In this document: positions 17,299 to 26,526 of the stretch, piece by piece | Layout of the letters: the number at the start of each line of letters is the position of its first letter | Numbering within the stretch: position 1 is the first letter of the stretch | NCBI RefSeq assembly: GCF_947387525.1 | Contig: NZ_CANDNW010000007.1 | Location: 21,918 to 85,917, forward strand | Source: Limosilactobacillus viscerum | Lineage (GTDB): Bacteria; Bacillota; Bacilli; Lactobacillales; Lactobacillaceae | Length of the DNA: 64,000 nucleotides | Direction: 5' to 3' | Program-made: the position numbers and the translations under genes | The notes under the pieces: model-generated | What the model was told of the DNA's origin: nothing | Database searches by the model: none | Seen by the model: only the letters and a program-made list of their open reading frames with translations

Positions 17299-18177
17299 TT
17301 ACGCTTCCTTATCCAAAAGTACAAGGTCGGTCTTAGTCTCTTCGACCAGGCCCGCCTTTAACAAGTGGCCAACTGCCCGTTTAAACTGTCCCTTGCTAAT
17401 ACCAAATACCTGTCGAATTAACTGCGGGTCACTCTTGTCGGTATATGGTAAGCGGTGGTTAACATCATGCTTGAGCATCGTTAGCAGCATATCGGCATCC
17501 TCACCAATTGCTTGGTAGGCCCGCGGCTTTAACGACAAATTTAAGCTACCGTGCGAGGAAAGGCCGATCACCCGTGCCTTAACTCGCTGACCCAACCGTG
17601 GTTCCTGGTCACGTTCGCTTGGGTGGATAAAACCGAGCTCGTAGTTATCGGTAATCACGTGGGTACCGTTTAACTTCAAGCGGTAAACCGTCGCCATGAT
17701 ATCATGGTTCATTTCCCGCTTTGATGGCGCGCCGGTAATGGTGTGGTAAATCTCATCATCCGCAAGCTTACCCCAAATCCGATCCTTGTCATCAACCTGG
17801 AGAGCGATCATCAAGCGATCACCTGGTTGTGGCCACAAGTGCTTTAACTCTGGCAGGTCATCCAGCGAAACGACGATATCCTTATTAGGGAGACCGATAT
17901 CAACAAAGACCCCTAAGTCCCGGCGAACGCTAACAACTGTCCCGTAGTCATAGTGGTCAACACGAACCGTTGGGATGTGCTTGCAGGTCATCTGCAACTG
18001 GTGGTCTTCATTCTCATAGACGAACCCCCGCACCTGACCACCAATGTGCAGTACTTGCGGGCTTTCATCTTTTGGCAACCGGTAAGTCTGACCATTCCGG
18101 TCCGGTTGAACAAAATAGTCCTGCTCGTTTTCATCAATCATCACTGCAGAAACAACTTTACCTAATGCTGAATTCAT
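17299..18177 (-). CDS. cvfB: CvfB family S1-domain RNA-binding protein
   Basis: 292 residues. Three S1-like OB folds (about 1-65, 68-135, 150-215) are seen in GQVRGFVYENED, DYGTVVSVRRDLGVFVDIGLPNKDIVVS and GQRVKARVIGLSSHGSLNLS. A C-terminal winged helix follows (LPYTDKSDPQLIRQVFGISKGQFKRAVGHLLKAG; signature only). This is the CvfB/YitL arrangement; family members bind RNA and affect virulence or expression in staphylococci. It opens the cvfB-xerD-ribT-scpA-scpB-rluB run. Confidence 0.88.
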   Translation of the reverse strand: MNSALGKVVSAVMIDENEQDYFVQPDRNGQTYRLPKDESPQVLHIGGQVRGFVYENEDHQLQMTCKHIPTVRVDHYDYGTVVSVRRDLGVFVDIGLPNKDIVVSLDDLPELKHLWPQPGDRLMIALQVDDKDRIWGKLADDEIYHTITGAPSKREMNHDIMATVYRLKLNGTHVITDNYELGFIHPSERDQEPRLGQRVKARVIGLSSHGSLNLSLKPRAYQAIGEDADMLLTMLKHDVNHRLPYTDKSDPQLIRQVFGISKGQFKRAVGHLLKAGLVEETKTDLVLLDKEA

Positions 18178-18310
18178 TTTCTACCCCGTTCTTCTTATTT
18201 AATACTGCTTATTATTTTACACGGCATTAATTAGTTTGACCAGCATGCTTTTCCACAACTAATAGGGAGCACGTGCAGGTTTCTGCCAGCTTAACAAAAT
18301 TTTTTAAAAG

Positions 18311-18342
18311 AAAAAAGGCTGAGTAAATTCCCAGCCTTTTTT
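18311..18342 (-). terminator. intrinsic terminator of pyk
   Basis: AAAAAAGGCTG / CAGCCTTTTTT stem with a 10-base loop and T runs on both sides, 24 bases past the pyk stop. Confidence 0.85.
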
Positions 18343-18365
18343 GATTGCAATTTAACTAATTCAAA

Positions 18366-19787
18366 TTAGTCAATTGTCTTAACACGCATCATGTTAGTTG
18401 CACCTGGTACACCCAAAGGAACACCAGCAACAATGATGATCTTGTCGCCCTTCTTAGCAAAGCCAAGTTCAACAGCCTTCTTAGCAGCTAAGTCGAACAT
18501 CGTATCAGTGTTCTTCATTTCGTCAACAACGTATGGTTGAACACCCCAGTTGATCATCAATCCACGTTCTACCCGTTCGTTTGGAGTAAGTGCAACGATG
18601 TCAGCGTTAGGACGGTACTTTGAAATCATCTTAGCAGTGTAACCAGAAGCAGTGTAAGCAACAATGGTGTGAATGTCCATGTCCTTAGCTGCGTTAGCAA
18701 CAGCTGAACCAATGGTTTCAGTAACATCTGACTTGTCCCAGTCAAAGGTTTCAGTACCGAATTCCCATAAGTGCTTTTCAGCCTTGATGTCGATTGCGTT
18801 CATCATTGCAACTGATTCTACAGGGTAGTCACCATTAGCACTTTCACCAGAAAGCATGGTTGCATCAGTACCATCAAAGACAGCGTTAGCAACGTCAGAT
18901 ACTTCGGCACGAGTTGGACGTGGGTTTTCTTGCATGGAGTCAAGCATTTGGGTAGCAGTGATAACTGGCTTACCTAATTCGTTACAACGCTTGATCATGT
19001 GCTTTTGAACGATTGGCACATTTTCAGCAGGAATTTCAACACCCATGTCACCACGAGGAACCATCAGACCATCAGAAACTTCGATGATTGATTCGAAGTT
19101 GTCGATACCTTCTTGAGATTCGATCTTTGGGAAGATTTGAACATCTTCCATGTTCTTTTCCTTAAGAAGGGCACGGATATCTTCAACGTCTTGTGGCTTC
19201 CGAACAAAGGATGCAGAAATGAAGTTGATCTTGTTATCCAGACCAAAGCGAATATCGCTAGAATCCTTTTCAGTAATACCTGGCAGGTTGATTGAAACAC
19301 CAGGAGCGTTAACACCCTTCCGTGAGCCAAGAACACCATGGTTCAAAACCTTGCAGACAAGTTCCTTGTTAGCTTCATCCTTTTCTTCGATTTGCATGTC
19401 GATCAGACCATCATCGAAGAGAACGTGACCACCAACATGGGTGTCATCGTACAGGCCAGGGTAAGTAACAGCAATCTTGTCATGAGTACCTTCGATGGAA
19501 GCATCCATTGAAATACGTACTTCATCACCAATGTTGTATTCGATCTTACCTTCCTTTTGAACAGTAGTCCGAATTTCGGCACCCTTAGTATCAAGCATGA
19601 TACCAACGTGCTTGCCGGTAATTTCTTCGGCCTTCTTAACATTTTGCATCCGGCCCAGGTGTTCTGGGTGGTCACCGTGTGAGAAGTTGAAGCGGAAAAC
19701 ATTTGCGCCCGCTTGAATCAACTTAACGATTGTATCTACATCAGTACTTGCAGGACCAAGGGTACTTACAATCTTGGTTTTCTTCAT
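18366..19787 (-). CDS. pyk: pyruvate kinase
   Basis: 473 residues. It makes pyruvate and ATP from phosphoenolpyruvate. Seen: MKKTKIVSTLGPAS, NFSHGDH, the catalytic lysine context FPKIESQEG, GDMGVEIPAE, ATQMLDSM and PTRAEVSDVANA. The start at 19787 follows GGAGAG; longer readings upstream lack a ribosome site. The chain ends at the regular C domain and lacks the extra PEP-utiliser-like domain found in about 590-residue enzymes of many lactobacilli and bacilli. pfkA, which normally precedes pyk, is absent; dnaE is the upstream neighbour. Confidence 0.97.
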   Translation of the reverse strand: MKKTKIVSTLGPASTDVDTIVKLIQAGANVFRFNFSHGDHPEHLGRMQNVKKAEEITGKHVGIMLDTKGAEIRTTVQKEGKIEYNIGDEVRISMDASIEGTHDKIAVTYPGLYDDTHVGGHVLFDDGLIDMQIEEKDEANKELVCKVLNHGVLGSRKGVNAPGVSINLPGITEKDSSDIRFGLDNKINFISASFVRKPQDVEDIRALLKEKNMEDVQIFPKIESQEGIDNFESIIEVSDGLMVPRGDMGVEIPAENVPIVQKHMIKRCNELGKPVITATQMLDSMQENPRPTRAEVSDVANAVFDGTDATMLSGESANGDYPVESVAMMNAIDIKAEKHLWEFGTETFDWDKSDVTETIGSAVANAAKDMDIHTIVAYTASGYTAKMISKYRPNADIVALTPNERVERGLMINWGVQPYVVDEMKNTDTMFDLAAKKAVELGFAKKGDKIIIVAGVPLGVPGATNMMRVKTID

Positions 19788-19861
19788 AAATGAATCTCTC
19801 CTTTTGCATTTATGCATCAACTGCGGTCTGCCATTTTTGCATCCCTCATTTGTACACTTGT

Positions 19862-19890
19862 ATAATAGCACTTTTTAAAATTGGTGTCTG
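19862..19890 (-). promoter_or_regulatory. extended -10 promoter of pyk
   Basis: Minus strand TGC-TATTAT (-10 at 19862-19867) with the TG of an extended -10; the matching -35 (CAGACA, 19885-19890) is poor. It gives a leader of about 70 bases. Confidence 0.5.
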
Positions 19891-19913
19891 TAATTTTTGC
19901 TCAAAAGTTCGCA

Positions 19914-19927
19914 AGAAAACGCTACCA
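19914..19927. promoter_or_regulatory. candidate CcpA site (cre) upstream of pyk
   Basis: AGAAAACGCTACCA matches 13 of 14 positions of TGNAANCGNNNNCA (first T is A). It lies 24 bases upstream of the putative -35, a position typical of CcpA activation, as known for glycolytic genes of lactic acid bacteria. Confidence 0.5.
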
Positions 19928-19958
19928 ATCCAAAAATATTATTATTTCTCATTGTGCT

Positions 19959-22900
19959 TTAATTTTTCAGTTGCTGAAGAACAACATTAGCTTCACCTAA
20001 GATTGCCGTTAAACCAGCCTTTGTTTCCGCTGAAGCGTTCATCCACCGGCTTGATGGTTCAAGCAGTTTTGTGTCCGTATGCGGGTAGTACAGCAATACC
20101 GGAATATTACCCCGGTGTGAATACATGAACTGGTGCAGTTTGGTTGATACTGCTGGTTGATCATAATCCGCCGTTATCCGTAATACCCACCGCGTAGCTG
20201 GAATTAGTTTTTTCTGCATTGTAGAAGCACTTTGAATCGACTCAGCAACAACCTGCAAGCCGTGTCCTGCCCGCTCCTCAGTTTTCCCACTAACTACCAG
20301 GATTTTATTCCGGTCTAGCAGTTCTTGAAAGCGCTGGTATTGCTTAGGAAATACCGTAATATCAACAATCCCGCTCTCGTCTGAACCATTAACAAAGGCC
20401 ATGGGGCGATGGTCCTTCTTGGTATAGATTGTCTTCACCCGGTTAGTAAAGATAATCAGGGTGACCCGCTGGTTTGGTTGTAAGTCGGTAACCCGAACTG
20501 CCTGGAGACGACTCGCTAATTGCTGGTACTGACTAACTGGATGGCCGGAGAGGTATACTCCCAGGTATTCATTTTCCTTTGCCAAGCGTGTCGTTAACGG
20601 GAATTCCTGCTGCCGTTCGATTGATGATTGCAGGCTGGGATCGTCTTCAAAGCCGGCCAGCATCCCCACCAGCTCAATCCCCGTCAGTAGTTTTGGCAGG
20701 CTATTGATCATTTCCGCCCGGTTATAGCCCAGCCCATCAAAGGCTCCCGCATAAATTAGCGGGGCAATCACTTCTTCTTTCTGCCAGCGGTCAGGGAGAC
20801 GGTTAATAAAGTTGCGAATATCTTTAAACGGACCATTTTTCTCCCGTTCACTAATCAAATCAGCGACGAAATCGCGGCGAACGCCCTTAACTGCCGTAAA
20901 GCCAAAGTAGATTTGACCATCCTTGGTACTAAAGTTCCCCTGGCTCAGGTTAATCCGCGGCCCATTAACCTTAACTCCTAATCTCTGCGCATTAGTTATG
21001 TGTTGGCGCAGTTTCGTTAGGTTGCTTTCAGCATTTAATAAGGACGTGTAAAACTCCGTTGGGTAATGGCACTTTAGGTAGGCCATTTCAAATGCCATCT
21101 TCGAGTAAGCAACGGCGTGTGACCGGTTAAAGCCATAGTTGGCAAACTGATCAATGTAGTCAAAGACCTGTGCGGCTAGCTGTTCACTGTACCCATTTGC
21201 ACGCGCTCCGGCCATGAACTTAGTCCGCATGCTATCCATGGTCTGCCTCTTCTTCTTGCTCATTGCCCGCCGCAGTAAATCGGCCTCGCCAAGTGTAAAG
21301 CCCGCCATTGCTGACGCTAATTGCATTACCTGTTCCTGGTAAACCAGAATCCCATACGTGGGCCCAAGGATTGGCGCCAGTGAAGGAGCAGGTAGTTTAA
21401 CCGCCTCGTGGCCGTGCTTGCGCGCAATAAAGTGGGCAATGTTTTCCATCGGGCCAGGCCGGTACAGGGCATTGACTGCCACAATATCTTCAAAACGGTC
21501 CGGCCGTAAACTGGTTAAGACATTCCGGATTCCACTAGACTCGAATTGGAAGACCCCATCCGTCATCCCCTGCTGGAATAGCTTCATTGTTGCCGGATCA
21601 TCTAATTTAACCTGACGAAGGTCAAATTGTGGTTCCCGCTTTCGAATCAGCTGGATTGTATTATCCATAATTGAGAGGTTCCGCAAGCCAAGAAAGTCCA
21701 TCTTTAATAGGCCTAATGCTTCCACCGTATCTTTAGGAAACTGCGTCATTAAAAGACCGTCACTGCCATTTTGCAGGGGTACAATCTCATGCAGTGGCTG
21801 TTCGGACAACACAATTCCGGCCGCATGAGTCGAATAATGACGTGGCAACCCCTCCAGCTGCTGGGCAACATTAAAGAGGAGCCGCAGCTTGGGGTGGTCA
21901 GTCAGTAAGTTTCTTAGTCGTTGTGACTCATTAACCGCTTGGCGCAAAGTAAAGTGAAGGTCTTTTGGTAGGGCATCCAGTAGTGATTCCGTTTCATAAC
22001 GGGTCAAATCAAACACCCGACTGGTATCGCGAATTACCTGCTTAGCTGCCAGCGTCCCAAAGGTGATAATCTGGGCCACCCGGCGATGACCATACTTGTG
22101 GTGAACATACTGAAGAACGTCACCCCTGCGATTATCAGGAATGTCCAGGTCAATATCCGGCATCTGTGCCCGTTCGGGATTAAGAAAACGTTCAAATAAA
22201 AGATGGTATTTAAGCGGGTCAACTTCCGTAATTGCAAGGGCGTAAGCAACCAGCGAACCAGCTGCTGACCCCCGTCCTGGGTCGGTAGTGATTTTTGCAC
22301 GGTGGGCAAAGTTCATTACATCCCACACAATCAAGAAATAGTCATCAAACCCCATCGCGTGGATTACGCCAAGTTCACGTTCCAAGCGCTGACGGTAGTC
22401 ATCTACCGTGAATCCCTTGGCAAGCGTTCTTGTTTTCAACCCATCAACACATAGTTGGCGAAGGTAATCTGCAGCACTCAGTCCATCGGGAGTCGTAAAG
22501 TGCGGTAAGACCGGAGACTGAAATTTCATCTCTACGTTACACTGGTCAGCAATCGTTGTCGTCGCTTTAATTGCATCGGCTAGCCCCGCCTGCTGGTAAT
22601 CTGCCACAACCTCTTTTTGCTCTGCTAGAAAATTAGTACCGGTGGTTTTAGCCTGCTCCTCAATTTCAGAAAGCTGAGCCCCTTGCCCAATTGCTTGCAG
22701 CGTCTTAGTCGCAAACAAGTCCGTTGGGTTAAGATAATCTACCGGATTGTTGGCCACTAGTGGTAAGTGGTGCTTATGAGCAAATTCTTGCAGTGAAAGG
22801 CGCTCAACTGAATCCATTTGAAGGTTAATCCCAAGGTAAAGGTTCTGCTGGGTCTGCACATTGTAAAACGAGCGTAGCCATTCCCCACCCTGACGCAAGA

Positions 22901-23306
22901 GATTAAATAAGTTTACCTGGGCCGGAATAATCACTACTAGGTCGCTCAAGAATTTAGCTAAGTCATCCAGGGCAAGTGGTAACTGCTCCCGCGTCCGCGT
23001 TTGGTGAAACGTTGAGAGGTCCATTAAGTTGCGGTAACCCTGTTGGTTCTTTGCCAGCAGGGTCAGCTTCAATGTGGTCCCATCAACGCCCGGAAGCCGG
23101 GTAACTAGTTGAAGCCCAATCAGTGGTTTTAAGCCCGCTCTCTTGGCCGCATTATAAAAATCAACGGCGCCGTAAAGAATATTCTCGTCAGTTAGGGCCA
23201 GTGCCGTATACCCCCGTTCAACTGCCGTTTGAACAAGGTCGTTGATTCGAATGGGGCTTTTAAGCAGGCTAAAACTGCTATGTACTTCTAATGGTACGTA
23301 ATTCAA
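19959..23306 (-). CDS. dnaE: DNA polymerase III alpha subunit, DnaE type
   Basis: 1115 residues. Order of domains: PHP (1-270; PLEVHSSFSLLKSPIRIND); polymerase palm and fingers with catalytic aspartates in AQMPDIDLDIPDNRRGDVL and DPGRGSAAGSLVAYAL; YRPGPMENI; tandem HhH (NGPRINLSQ onwards); and an OB fold near 970-1050 (RVTLIIFTNRVKTIYTKKDHRPMAFV). This is the Gram-positive DnaE1-like enzyme that extends RNA primers and hands over to PolC. It is the gene upstream of pyk with a gap of about 170 bases containing the pyk promoter and cre. Confidence 0.97.
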   Translation of the reverse strand: MNYVPLEVHSSFSLLKSPIRINDLVQTAVERGYTALALTDENILYGAVDFYNAAKRAGLKPLIGLQLVTRLPGVDGTTLKLTLLAKNQQGYRNLMDLSTFHQTRTREQLPLALDDLAKFLSDLVVIIPAQVNLFNLLRQGGEWLRSFYNVQTQQNLYLGINLQMDSVERLSLQEFAHKHHLPLVANNPVDYLNPTDLFATKTLQAIGQGAQLSEIEEQAKTTGTNFLAEQKEVVADYQQAGLADAIKATTTIADQCNVEMKFQSPVLPHFTTPDGLSAADYLRQLCVDGLKTRTLAKGFTVDDYRQRLERELGVIHAMGFDDYFLIVWDVMNFAHRAKITTDPGRGSAAGSLVAYALAITEVDPLKYHLLFERFLNPERAQMPDIDLDIPDNRRGDVLQYVHHKYGHRRVAQIITFGTLAAKQVIRDTSRVFDLTRYETESLLDALPKDLHFTLRQAVNESQRLRNLLTDHPKLRLLFNVAQQLEGLPRHYSTHAAGIVLSEQPLHEIVPLQNGSDGLLMTQFPKDTVEALGLLKMDFLGLRNLSIMDNTIQLIRKREPQFDLRQVKLDDPATMKLFQQGMTDGVFQFESSGIRNVLTSLRPDRFEDIVAVNALYRPGPMENIAHFIARKHGHEAVKLPAPSLAPILGPTYGILVYQEQVMQLASAMAGFTLGEADLLRRAMSKKKRQTMDSMRTKFMAGARANGYSEQLAAQVFDYIDQFANYGFNRSHAVAYSKMAFEMAYLKCHYPTEFYTSLLNAESNLTKLRQHITNAQRLGVKVNGPRINLSQGNFSTKDGQIYFGFTAVKGVRRDFVADLISEREKNGPFKDIRNFINRLPDRWQKEEVIAPLIYAGAFDGLGYNRAEMINSLPKLLTGIELVGMLAGFEDDPSLQSSIERQQEFPLTTRLAKENEYLGVYLSGHPVSQYQQLASRLQAVRVTDLQPNQRVTLIIFTNRVKTIYTKKDHRPMAFVNGSDESGIVDITVFPKQYQRFQELLDRNKILVVSGKTEERAGHGLQVVAESIQSASTMQKKLIPATRWVLRITADYDQPAVSTKLHQFMYSHRGNIPVLLYYPHTDTKLLEPSSRWMNASAETKAGLTAILGEANVVLQQLKN

Positions 23307-23370
23307 CGATTGCCACTCCCTTCCTTAAAAATTATAACAAAAGATCCCCTAATTGATTATTTTTTACCCC

Positions 23371-23398
23371 TTTGTTTCTATTTTAGTTGTGTTAAAAT
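23371..23398 (+). promoter_or_regulatory. probable promoter of the DUF2929 gene
   Basis: TTTGTT (23371-23376), 16-base spacer, TAAAAT (23393-23398), 27 bases before the chosen start, in the divergent gap with dnaE. Confidence 0.5.
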
Positions 23399-23425
23399 AG
23401 TCATTATACAGAGGGGATGAAACTA

Positions 23426-23629
23426 ATGAATGTGCTGTCAAAAAACATCATCGCTGCACTGTGGGGATTGATCCTTGCTGAAGTGTTAGCATACATCACT
23501 TCCCAACTTGAAGGGATGACACCAGACTATAAGTTAGTTGCAATTATCGGTGCTGTAATGGCAATCATCGCAGTTAATTGCGTTAATGCTATTACCGGTA
23601 AGGCCGATCCTGCTAAACAAGAAAAGTAA
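23426..23629 (+). CDS. small membrane protein, DUF2929 (YjzD-like)
   Basis: 67 residues with two membrane helices (about 6-26, NIIAALWGLILAEVLAYIT, and 37-57, KLVAIIGAVMAIIAVNCVN) and a short basic tail. The motif ALWGLILAEV and the length fit the DUF2929/YjzD family, of unknown function. I chose the second ATG (23426) because GAGGGG sits 9 bases before it; the first ATG at 23417 directly abuts that site. It is a single-gene transcript between a promoter and a strong bidirectional terminator. Confidence 0.85.
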   Translation: MNVLSKNIIAALWGLILAEVLAYITSQLEGMTPDYKLVAIIGAVMAIIAVNCVNAITGKADPAKQEK

Positions 23630-23645
23630 ATTAAACTTTTTTCGT

Positions 23646-23685
23646 TAAAAATAACGGGTCACGAAATTTCGTGACCCGTTATTTT
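23646..23685. terminator. bidirectional terminator between the DUF2929 gene and pepT
   Basis: Near-perfect palindrome with core AACGGGTCACGAAA / TTTCGTGACCCGTT, flanked by A and T runs (TTATTTTTTT on the plus strand). It serves two convergent genes and ends just before the pepT stop codon. Confidence 0.9.
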
Positions 23686-23686
23686 T

Positions 23687-24937
23687 TTATTTATGTTGCT
23701 TAAGATTCAGTTCATTGATTTTGAGCAAGACATCAACGGCCTTTTCCATCGTCTGCAGTGAAACGTATTCAAAGCGGCTATGCATGTTTTCACCACCAGC
23801 AAAGAGGTTTGGCGTTGGTAAACCCATGTAAGAGATCGTTGAACCATCAGTTCCCCCACGAACGGGATAAATATCAGGCGTAATGCCAAGTTCTTCCATC
23901 GCCTGTTTTGCTAACGCCACTACCTCCATGTGGTCCTTTAAGGCGTCTTTGAGGTTGTAATACTGGTCGTAGAGCTTCATCGTTACCCGCTTTTCACCTA
24001 GTTCAGTATTTAAGCAGTCAACCACCCGTTCAAGCATGTGCTTGCGTTCTTCGAAGGTTTGCCGGTCATGGTCACGAATCAAGTAGGTCATTGAAGCATG
24101 GTCAACCGTCCCATCAAACTTGTACAGGTGGAAGAAGCCTTCCCGACCGGCCGTCCGTTCAGCACGGTCATGGGCCGGCAGACTATCATGAAGGTCAATT
24201 GCTACCTGGATGGCATTAATCATCGTCCCCTTAGCTACCGCGGTATGGACATCCTTTCCGGCAATTTCAATTTCTGCCTGGGCCGCGTTAAAGGTTTCGT
24301 ATTCCAGTTCCCCTAGCGGACCAGCATCAACTGTGTAGGCAATATCAGCCCCAAAGTCAGCAACATCAAAGTGGTCAGCGCCAGTACCGATTTCTTCATC
24401 TGGCCCCAGGCCAATCTCAATTTCGCCATGCTTAATTTCAGGATGGGCCATCAAGTATGCTGCCATTGTCACAATTTCGGCAACCCCCGACTTATCATCG
24501 GCCCCCAACAAGGTGGAACCATCAGTTGTAATCAAGGTATCACCCTGATACTTCTTCAGTGATGGAAAATCAGCAACCGTTAACTGGTACTTGCCATCCG
24601 GGTCAAGGTTAATATCTGAATGCCCATCATAGTTTTTCACGATTTGGGGGTTGACGTTGTGAGCGTTAAAGTCCGCGGTATCAACGTGGGAAATATAACC
24701 AATTTTGGGCACTTGGTAATCAACGTTGCTGGGAATCGTCGCCATCAGGTAGGAACTCTGCTTATTAATGTGAACATTTGTAAGGCCGAGGTCCGTTAAT
24801 TCAGCAGCCAGGTCGTTTAAAAAGGCTGTTTCCTTGGGATCAGATGGGATGGTTGTCGATTCAGGGTTAGACCGTGTTTCAGTCTTAACATACTTTAAGA
24901 ACCGGTCTAGAAGGCCGTCATATTGTTCGTTTGCCAT
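23687..24937 (-). CDS. pepT: peptidase T (tripeptidase)
   Basis: 416 residues, M20B metallopeptidase that removes the N-terminal residue from tripeptides. Metal ligands are visible in order: IGYISHVDTAD (His and Asp), LGADDKSG (bridging Asp), GPDEEIGTGAD (catalytic Glu pair), and HSRFEYVS near the C-terminus. No signal peptide, so cytosolic. Start ATG 24937 with GGAGAG upstream. It is 14 bases downstream of the Nif3 family gene, so it is likely the last gene of a trmK-nif3-pepT unit. Confidence 0.96.
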   Translation of the reverse strand: MANEQYDGLLDRFLKYVKTETRSNPESTTIPSDPKETAFLNDLAAELTDLGLTNVHINKQSSYLMATIPSNVDYQVPKIGYISHVDTADFNAHNVNPQIVKNYDGHSDINLDPDGKYQLTVADFPSLKKYQGDTLITTDGSTLLGADDKSGVAEIVTMAAYLMAHPEIKHGEIEIGLGPDEEIGTGADHFDVADFGADIAYTVDAGPLGELEYETFNAAQAEIEIAGKDVHTAVAKGTMINAIQVAIDLHDSLPAHDRAERTAGREGFFHLYKFDGTVDHASMTYLIRDHDRQTFEERKHMLERVVDCLNTELGEKRVTMKLYDQYYNLKDALKDHMEVVALAKQAMEELGITPDIYPVRGGTDGSTISYMGLPTPNLFAGGENMHSRFEYVSLQTMEKAVDVLLKINELNLKQHK

Positions 24938-24951
24938 TTAAATCGCTCTCC

Positions 24952-25782
24952 TTACTTTTTAACAATAAAGTTAAATGGATCAGTGTTAATACTATTTTCA
25001 ATGATGGTAAAGTCCCAGCCATCATTTTCCGTTTGCCATTTCTTGAAAAGAAGCGCTAACTGGTGTTCACAGACCGCTTCAATGTGGTGACCAGGGTCAA
25101 CGACTGTTAAGTGGTTGGCAATCATATCATGGGCAAAGTGGTAGCTTACATCCCCCGTAACATAAGCATCGGCACCGCACTTAACCGCATTGGTATAGAA
25201 GTCTTGACCAGCACCACCTAACACGGCCACCCGCTTAATCTTTTGTTGCGCATCGGCTAGATTAGTGACCAGGCGTAAGCCAGCCACATTAAACAGTTGC
25301 CGACAATGGTCAGCAAATTGCCGCGGCGTCATTTCCCCAGCAATGTTACCAACCCGTCCCATTCCAACTGGTTCACCAGTGATAGGGTCATTTCCAGCAG
25401 GAACCAATGGCTGGCAATCACGCAAGCCTAATTTTGCGGCTAGCCAATCATTCATTCCACCATTGGCAGTATCAAGGTTGGTATGTGCAGCATAAACGGT
25501 AATGTGGTGGGCAAGCAGCTTGGCATACATTGCATTTTGCGGGTTGCGGGTATCCAAGTCGCGGGCAGGGTGAAACATTACCGGGTGGTGGGCAAAAATA
25601 AAGTCGACTTCCTTATCAATTGCTTCATCAATTGTCTCTGGACGAACATCAAGGGTCGTCATCAGTCGTCTTAATGGCTGGTCAGGGTTGCCAACTTGTA
25701 ACCCCACGTGGTCCCACTTTTCGGCCAGTTGTGGACTAGCAAATTGTTCAAAGCGGTTAATCAAATCTGTCCCCGTAATCAT
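24952..25782 (-). CDS. Nif3-like dinuclear metal centre protein (YqfO family)
   Basis: 276 residues of the NIF3/DUF34 family. Metal-binding motifs are FAHHPVMFHPARD and, near the C-terminus, VDPGHHIEAVCEHQL. The fold forms a ring-shaped hexamer; some members have been linked to GTP cyclohydrolase regulation, but the activity is unsettled. This copy lacks the inserted PII-like domain of the longer Bacillus YqfO. The ATG overlaps the trmK stop by 4 bases; the trmK-nif3 pair is widely conserved. Confidence 0.92.
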   Translation of the reverse strand: MITGTDLINRFEQFASPQLAEKWDHVGLQVGNPDQPLRRLMTTLDVRPETIDEAIDKEVDFIFAHHPVMFHPARDLDTRNPQNAMYAKLLAHHITVYAAHTNLDTANGGMNDWLAAKLGLRDCQPLVPAGNDPITGEPVGMGRVGNIAGEMTPRQFADHCRQLFNVAGLRLVTNLADAQQKIKRVAVLGGAGQDFYTNAVKCGADAYVTGDVSYHFAHDMIANHLTVVDPGHHIEAVCEHQLALLFKKWQTENDGWDFTIIENSINTDPFNFIVKK

Positions 25783-26474
25783 TTCAGTGCCTCCTTAACA
25801 AGCGCAATTCGATCTTTCAACTGGTTAATCCGGTCAATGGGTGGCTGTTTAGCATTCGCCATCTGTGTTAAAACCCCTTCTTGACGTTTAACATAGTCCT
25901 GCCACTTGCTGGTAAAAATCGGCCCCTTTTTTTCCAAAAGGAATGGACCGAACATCAACTCATAGTAACTATATGAAAATGGGACCGGTGAAGGTTCAGC
26001 GACAATAATTTCATAAATGTGGTCATCCTCTTCGACTAACTGTTCCGCCATGATCTGGTAATGGTTAGCTAGGAGCCATGACCGTAAGCGGTACTCGCCA
26101 ACATTTGGTTGAAGAACTAGCCGCTTTACCCCTTTTAGGTGTTCCTTGCCGCGTTCTAAAATATCAGCAATCAGTGCACCGCCCATTCCGGCGATAACCA
26201 CTGTGTCAACCTTATCCTGGGGCTTAATTGCAGCCAGGCCGTCTGCTAGGCGGGGGATAATCTGGTTAACCAGACCATTTTCCTTAATCTCTTTTTCCAT
26301 GTTCTCATAAGGACCGGCTACCACTTCACCAGCAACGGCAAAGGAAATTTTCCCCTGCAAGGTTAAAGCTGCTGGCAAGTAGGCATGGTCGGACCCAATA
26401 TCAGCCATTCGGGCGCCAGTTGGTATGAAGGCGGCCACCTGTGCTAGCCGTTTTGAAAGATGTTGTGCATCCAC
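25779..26474 (-). CDS. trmK: tRNA (adenine-22-N1)-methyltransferase
   Basis: 231 residues. The SAM-binding Rossmann motif is MADIGSDHAYLPAAL, followed by AGEVVAGPYENM, VIAGMGGALIADIL and LVLQPNVGEYRLRSWL, all typical of TrmK (YqfN), which makes m1A22 in some tRNAs. A coiled C-terminal tail (KQPPIDRINQLKDRIALVKEAL) fits too. Start is GTG 26474 after GGGAAG. Its 3' end overlaps the Nif3 family start. Confidence 0.94.
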   Translation of the reverse strand: MDAQHLSKRLAQVAAFIPTGARMADIGSDHAYLPAALTLQGKISFAVAGEVVAGPYENMEKEIKENGLVNQIIPRLADGLAAIKPQDKVDTVVIAGMGGALIADILERGKEHLKGVKRLVLQPNVGEYRLRSWLLANHYQIMAEQLVEEDDHIYEIIVAEPSPVPFSYSYYELMFGPFLLEKKGPIFTSKWQDYVKRQEGVLTQMANAKQPPIDRINQLKDRIALVKEALK

Positions 26475-26526
26475 GATATCATTCTTCCCTTTTTAATTAT
26501 TTCAAAGACAATTATACCAAAAGTAA

